The position numbers and the translations under genes are program-made. DNA of 64,000 nt from Clostridium sp. UBA699 (lineage in GTDB: Bacteria; Bacillota; Clostridia; Clostridiales; Clostridiaceae). The stretch covers positions 1-64,000 of the forward strand of contig DBML01000029.1 of assembly GCA_002298915.1 (NCBI GenBank), written 5' to 3'. The first letter of the stretch is position 1; the number at the start of each line of letters is the position of its first letter. Shown here piece after piece: positions 51,282-59,157 of the stretch. Below the pieces are notes generated by a model. The model searched no databases. It saw only the letters and a list, made by a program, of their open reading frames with translations, and was not told the origin of the DNA.

Positions 51282-51720
51282 TTACAAGGACGCGGCAGGA
51301 TGGGAAAAGAGCAATAAAAATCCTGCCGCGTAGTTTCTAAGATCAAACGATCTCTTGTTCTTCATTTGGCTGCTTCTATTTGACACTACTACCCGAAGCC
51401 AGGGCGGCAGCATAAACGGCTTGTGGTCAGCAAGCCTCATAGGGATTTCACCTCTCCGTGGTTCTCACCGAGCCGCCCCCATTGCGATGTCTGTGGCTGG
51501 GCGGAAGTAGCATTGTCACTGTCCGTTTCATGGCGAAACAGTCTACCACAGACTGTTTTATAACCGGGCCTTGCCGCTCGTCGCCTTCGATGCCATCGGT
51601 TCGACGGATGTCTGTCACCCATCCGCAGGTAGTCTTGGCGCTCCCGTCAATGTCGCTGCCGCTCATCACGGCCGGACAGATCATGTATTTATGCTGTCGG
51701 ATATGAAATTTTCAAGGAGC
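51282..51720 (-). other. Structured region upstream of recombination module; candidate RNA or short ORF
   Basis: Hairpin arms CGCGGCAGGA (51291-51300) and TCCTGCCGCG (51321-51330), and GGCTTG/CAAGCC near 51418-51436, lie in GC-rich sequence. A minus ORF at 51282-51440 (52 residues, starts MRLADHKPF) and a longer frame at 51448-51684 overlap it, but hairpins within the reading frame and the lack of a recognised product argue for an RNA or regulatory leader. Confidence 0.35.
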
Positions 51721-51733
51721 GAAAGAGGGATAG

Positions 51734-51774
51734 AAAAAACCCCCTCACTTATTTGGCCGTTGAGTGAGAGGGTT
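51734..51774 (-). terminator. Intrinsic terminator after sigma-like gene
   Basis: Imperfect arms around CCCTCACT/AGTGAGAGGG, followed on the minus strand by TTTTTTC. Confidence 0.8.
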
Positions 51775-51798
51775 CAGAACTAAAATTTTGAATTTTTT

Positions 51799-52254
51799 TT
51801 AAATATCTATGCCCATCATTTTTCTGAGCTTTTCAAGGATTTTTTCCTGGCGCTTGCCAACGCCACGTTGCGTAATGCCAATCAATTCCCCATAGCCTTG
51901 CTGGGTTCCCCCATTGAAAAAGATATAGGTAATTAAAGCTTGATCTTCCTTTGAAAGATGCTTTATGCAAGACTTCATATCAGCAATCAGAGTGTCTTTG
52001 ATTGCGCGATCTTCCACGCCTTCGCTTTGATCTGAAAACTGGTAATTCTGTTCTTCAAGCCTATCGAGGGAATCTTCGCGGCTTGGAATGTATGTAACCG
52101 TTGCTTTTTCATAATCAATGTTGCATCTTTCCGTTTTCAGATCATATCTACTGTACTTGATTTTCCGATCAGATCGCTCCAGCACCTCATAGATTTCTTC
52201 TTTTACGCCAGGGTATAGCTTCCTATAATTAGTTCGTTTCTTGCCTTCTTCCAT
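51799..52254 (-). CDS. Sigma-70-like factor, region 4 type
   Basis: 151 residues. The C-terminal half is a sigma region 4 HTH: CIKHLSKEDQALITYIFFNG followed by QGYGELIGITQRGVGKRQEK. The N-terminal half lacks a clear region 2. Such short sigma-like proteins are standard in Firmicutes conjugative elements and switch on recombination genes. ATG follows GGAGG. Own terminator. Confidence 0.85.
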   Translation of the reverse strand: MEEGKKRTNYRKLYPGVKEEIYEVLERSDRKIKYSRYDLKTERCNIDYEKATVTYIPSREDSLDRLEEQNYQFSDQSEGVEDRAIKDTLIADMKSCIKHLSKEDQALITYIFFNGGTQQGYGELIGITQRGVGKRQEKILEKLRKMMGIDI

Positions 52255-53044
52255 AAGGCTTGTCCTCCATTTCGTGATTTTTGAAATCCGGAAATGAAGA
52301 ACAAGCGGAGGGGAACGGCATCTTATAGAGACTAATGCTTTATTTAAAAAACAGAAAAAGCCCGCAAAATGCCAATAGCAAATTACGGGCCATTCAATGT
52401 CCCAATCACTTGTTAACTGATTAATGTATTTAGTGTTGAAATTGCCGTGAAAAATTTCTTTATTTCGGGCCTCTTAGCAATGTCTTTTTTGAAATTCCCA
52501 TTTTGTACCCCTTTCACAATGGGCAAATATAAAAGACATGCCGGCATAAAAGCCCTATTCATAGTCATTGAAGCTATGAATTGCGCAAAAATTATAACCC
52601 TGCCTAAAAGGGCAGGGTTATAGTATAGTTGTAATCAGTTCGGTAACCAGGCAATCATAGTGCTGCTGTCAGCAGTACCTTAGACCCTTGGCTTTGCGTC
52701 GCTGTCTTTTAACAGGTTTGCCCTTATCGCTTTATTTGTTTTTTTGTAAATTTCAGACTTAAAAAATTATCTCCTTTCTTTTAAAAGCAACAATAAAATA
52801 GCGATTACAACGAAATTCTGGCCGCTATATTAATTTTACAATATATGTAATAGTAAATTTTGTAAAATATGGTCGATATTTATTGTTCATAAAAATTTAA
52901 TTTATAGAATATGTCAACCTAGACACTGCCATTGCAAGGTAAGTTTAGCCGCAGGCGAATTTATTTCATCCCCCAGCTGCTATCTTTACTGCTATTGATA
53001 TAATAGTTTTATTGTCTTGGGATTAGCCAATGGACATATTTCCA
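52255..53044. other. Intergenic, AT-rich, no gene supported
   Basis: 790 bp between sigma-like and AbrB genes. It contains a 12-bp perfect hairpin TATAACCCTGCC/GGCAGGGTTATA (52593-52604, 52611-52622), probably a bidirectional terminator. Otherwise nothing is recognised; long A/T runs lie at 52700-52900. Confidence 0.6.
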
Positions 53045-53078
53045 AAAAAATAACCGGATGCGTTTTTCGCACCCGGTT
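53045..53078 (-). terminator. Intrinsic terminator after abrB-like gene
   Basis: AACCGG and CCGGTT arms with inner TGCG/CGCA, followed on the minus strand by TTATTTTTTTGG. Confidence 0.85.
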
Positions 53079-53101
53079 ACTGAAGTATTAAATAATTAGA
53101 A

Positions 53102-53344
53102 TTAGGTATTGTTTATGGTGTTTTTGCAGCTTAAGCAAACACATTTATCCATAACAAGGGTAAGACTAGATGTCGCTCTGCAAAAAACACAGCGGTCTAT
53201 TGACTTGTGTAAAATTATATTACCGCGCTCATCAGTACATATGTCAAGTGAATCACCGGATTCAATGCTGAGATTCGTCCTTAACTCAATCGGCAGAACA
53301 ATTCTGCCAAGTTCGTCAACTTTTCTTTTCGTAACCGCTAGCAT
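53102..53344 (-). CDS. AbrB/SpoVT-type regulator with zinc-ribbon tail
   Basis: 80 residues. A swapped-hairpin AbrB domain (VTKRKVDELGRIVLPIELRT, DSLDICTDERGNIILHK) is followed by a two-CxxC zinc-finger-like tail (CVFC, CVCLSC). AbrB proteins bind AT-rich DNA as transition-state regulators. ATG follows AAGGAG. Confidence 0.92.
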   Translation of the reverse strand: MLAVTKRKVDELGRIVLPIELRTNLSIESGDSLDICTDERGNIILHKSIDRCVFCRATSSLTLVMDKCVCLSCKNTINNT

Positions 53345-53416
53345 AATCGTAACTCCTTAATTAATTTTGATTACTCATTTTTCTTGGTAGGAATGATATG
53401 CCCTACGAAATTTTTG

Positions 53417-53683
53417 TTAATTATGCCTACATAAAGCTTCGCCTTTCATATTAAAGCATGGAAGAATTTGATCGTTTTTTGCTAGTTCAATATATTTATT
53501 AGTCAACCTTGAAATGCTGTTGCAATGACGATCCACTCGTTTGCTCAGCCTCAGTATCTTGTCAGAAGTATACGGCGGCCCTTTCTCAAGCAGATGATTT
53601 CCTTTTTTTCTGCCTCTCATAATAAAGCCCCAATGCCATTCAATCCTGACAGCCAACATCTTCATCCTAAGTTTTTTATACAT
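53417..53683 (-). CDS. Uncharacterised 88-residue basic protein
   Basis: Basic protein with WHWGFIMRGRKKGNHLLEKG and LSKRVDRHCNSISRLTNKYI. AAGCAGGAGTGATG precedes the ATG. I do not recognise it beyond small clostridial proteins of the same pattern. Placed between AbrB and two small membrane proteins. Confidence 0.55.
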   Translation of the reverse strand: MYKKLRMKMLAVRIEWHWGFIMRGRKKGNHLLEKGPPYTSDKILRLSKRVDRHCNSISRLTNKYIELAKNDQILPCFNMKGEALCRHN

Positions 53684-53814
53684 CTACATCACTCCTGTTA
53701 CTAATTCTAATAGGGTTAATGTAACTCTATCAGTATTAGTGTAACACATAGAATACGTCGATATGTGTCGAAGCCTGGATACATTATGAAAAATAGTAAA
53801 TTATTATCTGGTCT

Positions 53815-53949
53815 TTATTTTTTATCTTGTCTATGGTTATAAATGGTTATTCCGACAAGCAGTATAACCATTATTGCAAGCAGTACGAGAAAATACGCGG
53901 GACTAGGCATTTCTCCATGTTCATTGTAGTAGTCAAATATAAAGCTCAC
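53815..53949 (-). CDS. 44-residue single-pass membrane protein
   Basis: GTG at 53949 follows AAGGAG at 7 nt. A hydrophobic helix (PAYFLVLLAIMVILLVGITI) ends in a charged tail. The GTG starts next to the stop of the 69-residue gene, so they form an operon. Function unknown. Confidence 0.6.
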   Translation of the reverse strand: MSFIFDYYNEHGEMPSPAYFLVLLAIMVILLVGITIYNHRQDKK

Positions 53950-53951
53950 AC

Positions 53952-54161
53952 TTATCGCTCCTTGCCACTTTTATTTAAATGAATAATATCCCTTTTGGAG
54001 ATATTTTCACCCTGTTTGCACTGTCTTTGTCTGAACCTCTCTATTTCCTGTTTTTCTCTATGTTTTTTTATTAAATGCACTATACCTGTTATGGCAAGTA
54101 TGCCAGTTAAGACAGCCAAGGCTATCAGGTTGTCTCTTGGATTGTTTGAAATCCACATCAC
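53952..54161 (-). CDS. 69-residue membrane protein
   Basis: One membrane helix (LIALAVLTGILAITGIVHLI) and a basic cytoplasmic tail (KKHREKQEIERFRQRQ). ATG follows AAAGGAGGAAG. Transcribed from the consensus promoter at 54198-54226. Function unknown. Confidence 0.75.
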   Translation of the reverse strand: MMWISNNPRDNLIALAVLTGILAITGIVHLIKKHREKQEIERFRQRQCKQGENISKRDIIHLNKSGKER

Positions 54162-54197
54162 CTAATCTTCCTCCTTTGGAAAAAATACACATTTCCA

Positions 54198-54267
54198 AGT
54201 ATAGACAAATTTCGTGTTTGTGTCAAGGTATATTAGTCACAATATAAATAAATATGACTAATATACC
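54198..54267. promoter_or_regulatory. Divergent promoter region with 13-bp inverted-repeat operator
   Basis: Minus strand TTGACA (54221-54226), 17-bp spacer, TATACT (54198-54203) drives the membrane-protein pair. GGTATATTAGTCA (54227-54239) and TGACTAATATACC (54255-54267) are perfect arms 15 nt apart, one arm touching each -35 region. Likely bound by the XRE regulator at 54321. Confidence 0.72.
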
Positions 54268-54320
54268 CTTGCCATTATCACCGCCACCATATAAGTTTCT
54301 ATATAATAGGTGGTGATAGA

Positions 54321-54668
54321 ATGAATGATATTTCAAAAATTGTAGGTGACAGAATAAGAATTTTGAGATCTGAAAAAGGGCTGAGTCAGGAGGAACTTGC
54401 AGATAAAGCAGGCATAGACCCTTCTCATCTGGGCAGGTTAGAAAGAGGAGAAAGGAATCCTTCTTTAATCAGTTTGGATAAAATTATCAAGGCGCTGGGA
54501 TTAACTTTCGAGGATCTGTTTAAATACATACAGCCATCTAACATGGAAACGGACAGTACCACAATGTCCCTGATAATAAACAAACTTAATACCTTAAGCC
54601 TTGATGATCAAAAGCTGATATTAAATGTTATTGATACGATGTTTCAGCTAATGAAGCATAAAGCCTAG
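54321..54668 (+). CDS. Cro/C1-type (XRE) regulator 1
   Basis: 115 residues. HTH: GDRIRILRSEKGLSQEELAD through SHLGRLERGERNPSLISLDK. A C-terminal helical segment follows (LILNVIDTMFQLMKH), probably for dimerisation. ATG follows GGTGGTGA. The only plus-strand gene in this part of the element; divergent from the small membrane proteins. Confidence 0.92.
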   Translation: MNDISKIVGDRIRILRSEKGLSQEELADKAGIDPSHLGRLERGERNPSLISLDKIIKALGLTFEDLFKYIQPSNMETDSTTMSLIINKLNTLSLDDQKLILNVIDTMFQLMKHKA

Positions 54669-54697
54669 CAGCTAAAAACTGTTAGGCTTATTTTTCT
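54661..54697 (+). terminator. Intrinsic terminator after XRE regulator 1
   Basis: AAGCCTA/TAGGCTT arms with an inner CAG/CTG pair, then ATTTTTC. Confidence 0.8.
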
Positions 54698-54735
54698 GTG
54701 GCTGTATCAAGTTCTGTGCATCATTCTGAAAATAG

Positions 54736-55065
54736 TTATCGCGACGTTGCCTCTTTGATGAGTGCTTCTACAACAGAAAGAATTCTTCGCTGTTCATCCT
54801 GCGGCAGATTGCTGATTGCTTCGGATAACTTTGATGCTTTGATTTTATAGCCCGCATTGATCACATCCATTAATATTTCATCCGCTGATACATCCAGGCC
54901 ATTTATGATATCAATTAAAGTGTCCACACTTGGAGTTTTTACACCGCGCTCAATAGCTGATAAATAATTAGGAGTCAGCTTAACAATTTCTGCAAATGAT
55001 TCCTGTGTATATCCTTTTGCTTCTCTATATTGTTGAATCCTCTTGCCGATAGCCTTATCTTTCAT
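54736..55065 (-). CDS. Cro/C1-type (XRE) regulator 2
   Basis: 109 residues. HTH: GKRIQQYREAKGYTQESFAE and PNYLSAIERGVKTPSVDTLI, then a helical tail (LSEAISNLPQDEQRRILSVV). ATG follows CGGAGG. Likely represses itself and the transfer genes; repeated GTTACATTA words lie upstream. Confidence 0.92.
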   Translation of the reverse strand: MKDKAIGKRIQQYREAKGYTQESFAEIVKLTPNYLSAIERGVKTPSVDTLIDIINGLDVSADEILMDVINAGYKIKASKLSEAISNLPQDEQRRILSVVEALIKEATSR

Positions 55066-55449
55066 AGCACTTACCTCCGAATAACTCTATTTGCGTTACA
55101 TTAACACTATAAGTAACAGTATATTATGCGGACACTAAATCCAACAGTTTCCATGTGAGTTAGTATAACGCCAACGGCGTTACATTAGTGAAATTCTTAT
55201 GATGAGGAAGAAGTCAGGAGGAACAGTTTTGCTCCCCCTGACAATAGTTTTATCATATTCCGGCCTTACTTTTATACTGTTCTTTTTTTAAGTCAGTTTC
55301 ACTATGATCTGCAGAGAAATTATTGTTCTTTTTCTGTTGTTGAACACTCTTAGAGTGAGAGGTTCGCCTTCATGGTTCACCATGAACCCTTCCATGGTTC
55401 ACGCATAGGGTAGACTTTTCCCTTGGTGTGAAAATATATTTTTCGCTTA
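55066..55449. other. Regulatory-looking gap with short repeats
   Basis: Upstream of XRE regulator 2 and 3' of the wHTH gene. GCGTTACATTA occurs near 55092 and 55178; TAACGCC-AAC-GGCGTTA is a dyad at 55166-55182; CATGGTTCAC occurs at 55371-55380 and 55393-55402 with CATGAACC between; GTCAGG/CCTGAC form a hairpin at 55213-55242. No gene is seen. Confidence 0.5.
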
Positions 55450-55719
55450 TCAGCTAGTATCTGACTTTCTCAGATAGAACATGTTGCTGCTCTTTCCGCC
55501 GTTTTCCCGCCAACGCTGTTCTTTGCGGAGATACCCGCTCTTTTCCAAGTCGGCAAGCGCGCGCTTGACGGTACTCCTGGACAGCTTCAACTCTCTGGCG
55601 ATGGTACCAATCGCCGGATAGCATTTACCTTCCTTGTCGGAGCGGTCGGAAAGATACATATAGACGGCTCTTGCACGGTGTGGCAGTTCGGAGGAATAAA
55701 GCGAGGTAAAGTACCCCAT
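55450..55719 (-). CDS. Winged helix-turn-helix protein of the transfer region
   Basis: 89 residues. Begins MGYFTSLYSSELPHRARAVY and has the winged helix IARELKLSRSTVKRALADLE. AAGGGGGTG is upstream, and its start lies just inside the end of the coupling-protein gene. Conserved in this element class as a small regulator. Confidence 0.85.
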   Translation of the reverse strand: MGYFTSLYSSELPHRARAVYMYLSDRSDKEGKCYPAIGTIARELKLSRSTVKRALADLEKSGYLRKEQRWRENGGKSSNMFYLRKSDTS

Positions 55720-55723
55720 AGCG

Positions 55724-57544
55724 TCACCCCCTTGTGGATTCCTGTTTTTGAATAAAAGGGTCAAGATTGATCGTTGGTCCCGGCGTGTGAAGCATTCCGC
55801 CTGATGCAGATTCAGGCGCTTTAGGTTCCTCCAGCACTTCCTCACAGGCGGCATGGCGCCGGATGATTTCTTCTTCCAGGGTGAAGCGGTCAGCGTACTC
55901 CACTATTCTGGCGGATTGCTCTGCAATTTCGTATGGCTTCCCGAAGACAATGCCCCATTCCAGGAACAGCTTCAGTCTGGTGCGCATGGGATACGCTCCG
56001 GTCTTGGTCACAATAAAATGTCCCTTGGGCATGGATTTCAATTCGTCAGGGGTCATCAGCGGCCGCTCGATCATCTGCAGGGATTGGCTGGGATCGTTTT
56101 TGCCGCGGCTGACGGAGCCGCTCATGACGGTTTTGTTGCCGAGGGCCTTCGACAATATCTGCGCGGATTCACTGTTGGGGGCGAAACCGCCGAACACCGT
56201 ATCCTGACAGTTGTCGATGATGATGGCGGAACCCTCCCGCCCGTAGTTTTTCTCCAACTGAGCAAACGATTGTATGATCGCCACAATGGACATGCGGCGG
56301 GAACGACTGGCGCTGAACATCATCTCCGCTGACTCGATTTTTGGTATGGTGCCGATCTCGTCAAGAAACATCATCACACGGTTCGGCAGCTTGCCGCCAT
56401 GCTCGTCGGCCACCGAGAGGATTTCCCGGTAAAGCTGCTGGACAATCAGACTGATGATGAAATACTTCGTGTTATCTTCTTCCGGCATGACCAGAAAAAT
56501 GGCGCTTTTCTCAGTGCAGAACTTTTCCGCATCGATAGCCGTATCAAAGCACAGCACCTGCTCCAGCTCGGAGTCCAGAAAGGCATTGAGCCTTGAAAGG
56601 GCGGTGGAGAGGACACTCTGCATGGCCTGCTCCGCAGAGTTGAGGGCCGCGCCTGCAAACCATTTTGTCTTGTGCTCGTCCGGCAGGTGTGCCAGAAGGA
56701 GCTGGAACAGGGTGCGTCCTTTAACGCCGCTGGGCGCTAGCAGGTCCTGAATCAGCTTGAACACGGACACAATGTGTCGCTGCTTCGGTTCGCAGTATTC
56801 CGCGATGAGCAGTATCACGGAGGTCAACAACCCTTCAGCCGCGTCATAGAAGAAGGCATTCTGGCCTGCAGACACCACATCAAACCCTCCGGAGTTGATG
56901 ATGGTTTTGGCGGTAATCTTGGCATACTTTTCGGCTCTGGCCTTGTATGCCAGATTCCGAGGGTTTGCAAGGTACATATCCATGTATCGGTTGACAAGAT
57001 GGAGCAGGTTATTGCCGTCCGAGCGGGTGGGGTTTCTCAGATCGATGACGGCCACATGGTAGCCGTAGTGTTCCTTGGCGATGCTGCCGTAGTTGCGGTA
57101 GAGGTCGCCTTTGGTGTCCGTGGTTATGAAGCTCATGCCACAGGCACAGGCATATTCCAGGTTTGGATAGAGGAAATTGGCGGTCTTTCCAACGCCTGCA
57201 GCGCCGATCATCAGGCAATGGATGTCATCGTCATCCACCAGCGCGTAGCCATGGGGCGCTGTATTGTCAAACAGCGAAGCCCTTCGCCAGCCGACAACCA
57301 ACCCCTGGACGGTTGGGAGATTTTCTCCCTTCCGCCATTTTTCCGGTTCGAACCTGACTTCCGTATAGGTATTTCTGATCTCCTGTTTTGATGCCCAGCG
57401 GGCCGTCCCATGCTGTCCATCGCCCACGGTCTTGGACTTGATACCGTTGAGTGTGTAGTAATGAGCCAACAAGGATAAAAAGCCGATGACGCCGAACATG
57501 GTCAGCCCTACAGCGATCAGGGTTATGATTTGGGATGCTTGCAC
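55724..57544 (-). CDS. VirD4-type conjugative coupling protein
   Basis: 606 residues. Membrane anchors are at the N-terminus (about 5-30), then Walker A MIGAAGVGKTANFLYPN and Walker B RVMMFLDEIGTIPKIESAE. CD1115-type coupling ATPase that links the relaxosome to the secretion channel. Stops 5 nt before the wHTH start. No other secretion genes are within the window. Confidence 0.92.
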   Translation of the reverse strand: MQASQIITLIAVGLTMFGVIGFLSLLAHYYTLNGIKSKTVGDGQHGTARWASKQEIRNTYTEVRFEPEKWRKGENLPTVQGLVVGWRRASLFDNTAPHGYALVDDDDIHCLMIGAAGVGKTANFLYPNLEYACACGMSFITTDTKGDLYRNYGSIAKEHYGYHVAVIDLRNPTRSDGNNLLHLVNRYMDMYLANPRNLAYKARAEKYAKITAKTIINSGGFDVVSAGQNAFFYDAAEGLLTSVILLIAEYCEPKQRHIVSVFKLIQDLLAPSGVKGRTLFQLLLAHLPDEHKTKWFAGAALNSAEQAMQSVLSTALSRLNAFLDSELEQVLCFDTAIDAEKFCTEKSAIFLVMPEEDNTKYFIISLIVQQLYREILSVADEHGGKLPNRVMMFLDEIGTIPKIESAEMMFSASRSRRMSIVAIIQSFAQLEKNYGREGSAIIIDNCQDTVFGGFAPNSESAQILSKALGNKTVMSGSVSRGKNDPSQSLQMIERPLMTPDELKSMPKGHFIVTKTGAYPMRTRLKLFLEWGIVFGKPYEIAEQSARIVEYADRFTLEEEIIRRHAACEEVLEEPKAPESASGGMLHTPGPTINLDPFIQKQESTRG

Positions 57545-57557
57545 TTTGATCCCTCCT

Positions 57558-58988
57558 TTACATCGTCATTAATATATTTTCTGGTTGCTCCTGTTTTGGC
57601 AGCATTACCTGTGGTTCCAGCTCAATGAACATCCTCGCCCTGACACAGTCAAGAGCCAGACGAAGATATGAGCTGCCAAGGCGCCGCTGATCTTCTACTC
57701 CGCGGATACCAGGCGTATTCACCATGCGGTTAATTTCCTCCAGAGCCCTCCGGATATCCTCCGTCCGGGTACGGAGCCAGCCTCTGTCCTCATGGGGGCG
57801 GTAGCTGGCCTGTAGTTTTCTCATAAGCTGCTCTGTTGTCACAGGATGCTCCATCTGCCGGCACAGCTCCCTGGTCAAAAGCAGAGAACCTGCAGCCATG
57901 CACTCCAGACACTCTCTTACAGATTCGACATTCTCCGGCGCAACTTTTCCCGAATTCACAAGAGGTTCCAGCGCGTCAAAGCAATCCGTCACAAATGCGC
58001 GGGTATCCCTGTGCGCTCTAATAGCCTCGCACAATTCGGAAAGCTCTGCGCACACCTGCGGAAGGAGCATCAGCTTCGGATGTTCCTCAGAGGGAATCGG
58101 CTCCACGCCGTGTTTGGCTTTCAGATCCTCGTTCCAGTCCTTGTAGGTGGATTGCATGATTGCTGTATTTGTGTATCCGTTTTCTGCAAGAATGCCCTTC
58201 AGACGACCAACGGCTTCGATCCCCGCCTCGTCATGGTCCAGGCAGAAAACAACCTCATTCAGATGCGGATTTTGTCGGAGCTGCTGGAGCAGGGCGTGTT
58301 CCGACACCCCGTCCAATGTGACATAGCTGTGTTCTTTCCAGTCCTTCAGGTGAAGTGTAATGAAAGACAGCATATCCACGGGAGCCTCAAAAACATACAG
58401 TTTACTGCTCTTTCCAATCCAGTGAAAGCTGTATCTCGGATCGCTGCTCTCCACGTTGCCCTTGTATGGTTCGCCTTGAGTATAAGTACCGCGCTTATGG
58501 GCATGCCGGGCGATTCCTTTTTCGTCCAGCCCAACAAACACGGCGTTGTGATATTCCTTATCCTCGTAGATGAGCTTCTCATGGGCGAAGTGCGAGAGCA
58601 CATCCCGGTCAATGAACCGCTGTTTGATAAGGTAAGCGAACACCCGGCGCATGTCGGAATTGACCTCAGGCAGTGCGAAGTCTTTTTTTGGCGCCGGTGC
58701 ACTTTTAGAGGTCTGGTTCCACTCCACGCCAGCTTCACCACCAAGCAGCCATTGCACTGCTTCGGGAAAGCTCACGTTATAAAACTCCTGAACAAAATCG
58801 ATAGCATGTCCGCCTTCCTTGCGGCTGTGCCGGAACCACTCGTTCCCGCGGACAGTCACGCTGTCATGCCGTTTCCATCGCCACTCAGGGCCGGATCGGG
58901 TGAGCTTTTCTCCCTGGCGCTCAAGAAAGTCCACCAGGTCGACGGAGTTGGCGCGCTGTTTTTCTTCGTCGGTAAAGTGAATATATGC
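57558..58988 (-). CDS. DUF3991/toprim-domain protein
   Basis: 476 residues. An N-terminal zinc-finger-like region (FRHSRKEGGHAIDFVQEFYN) is followed by DUF3991 and a toprim core (LYVFEAPVDMLSFITLH, CLDHDEAGIEAVGRL). Related to primase-type proteins that act with relaxases. ATG at 58988 has AGGGGGTG upstream. It is after the relaxase with an intervening terminator. Confidence 0.9.
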   Translation of the reverse strand, partial: AYIHFTDEEKQRANSVDLVDFLERQGEKLTRSGPEWRWKRHDSVTVRGNEWFRHSRKEGGHAIDFVQEFYNVSFPEAVQWLLGGEAGVEWNQTSKSAPAPKKDFALPEVNSDMRRVFAYLIKQRFIDRDVLSHFAHEKLIYEDKEYHNAVFVGLDEKGIARHAHKRGTYTQGEPYKGNVESSDPRYSFHWIGKSSKLYVFEAPVDMLSFITLHLKDWKEHSYVTLDGVSEHALLQQLRQNPHLNEVVFCLDHDEAGIEAVGRLKGILAENGYTNTAIMQSTYKDWNEDLKAKHGVEPIPSEEHPKLMLLPQVCAELSELCEAIRAHRDTRAFVTDCFDALEPLVNSGKVAPENVESVRECLECMAAGSLLLTRELCRQMEHPVTTEQLMRKLQASYRPHEDRGWLRTRTEDIRRALEEINRMVNTPGIRGVEDQRRLGSSYLRLALDCVRARMFIELEPQVMLPKQEQPENILMTM

Positions 58989-59008
58989 CATCCCTTGGCA
59001 CCCCCTTA

Positions 59009-59140
59009 TCAATGCCTGCGCTTTCCGCAACGGCGAAAAAAAGCCACCCGCTGTCTGGCAGGTGGTGTAAATGAGAAACGGTTAGTTTTTGCATCAGGCA
59101 GCACTTTTTTCTCCTGCCTGATAGGGTATTTTTTCTTCAT
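59009..59140 (-). CDS. 43-residue basic ORF, doubtful
   Basis: ATG at 59140 follows AAAAGGAG, but the frame runs through the terminator hairpin at 59034-59066. It may be a short peptide or chance. Confidence 0.25.
   Translation of the reverse strand: MKKKYPIRQEKKVLPDAKTNRFSFTPPARQRVAFFRRCGKRRH
59034..59066 (-). terminator. Intrinsic terminator downstream of the relaxase gene
   Basis: CCACC/GGTGG arms, followed on the minus strand by GCTTTTTTT. Separates the relaxase transcript from the toprim gene. Confidence 0.65.
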
Positions 59141-59157
59141 AGGAGCACTCCTTTTCT

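Noticed and set aside
51448..51684. Overlapping ORFs of 61-82 residues on both strands
   Set aside because: Mutually overlapping, arginine-rich or low-complexity, without family; more likely a structured non-coding segment.
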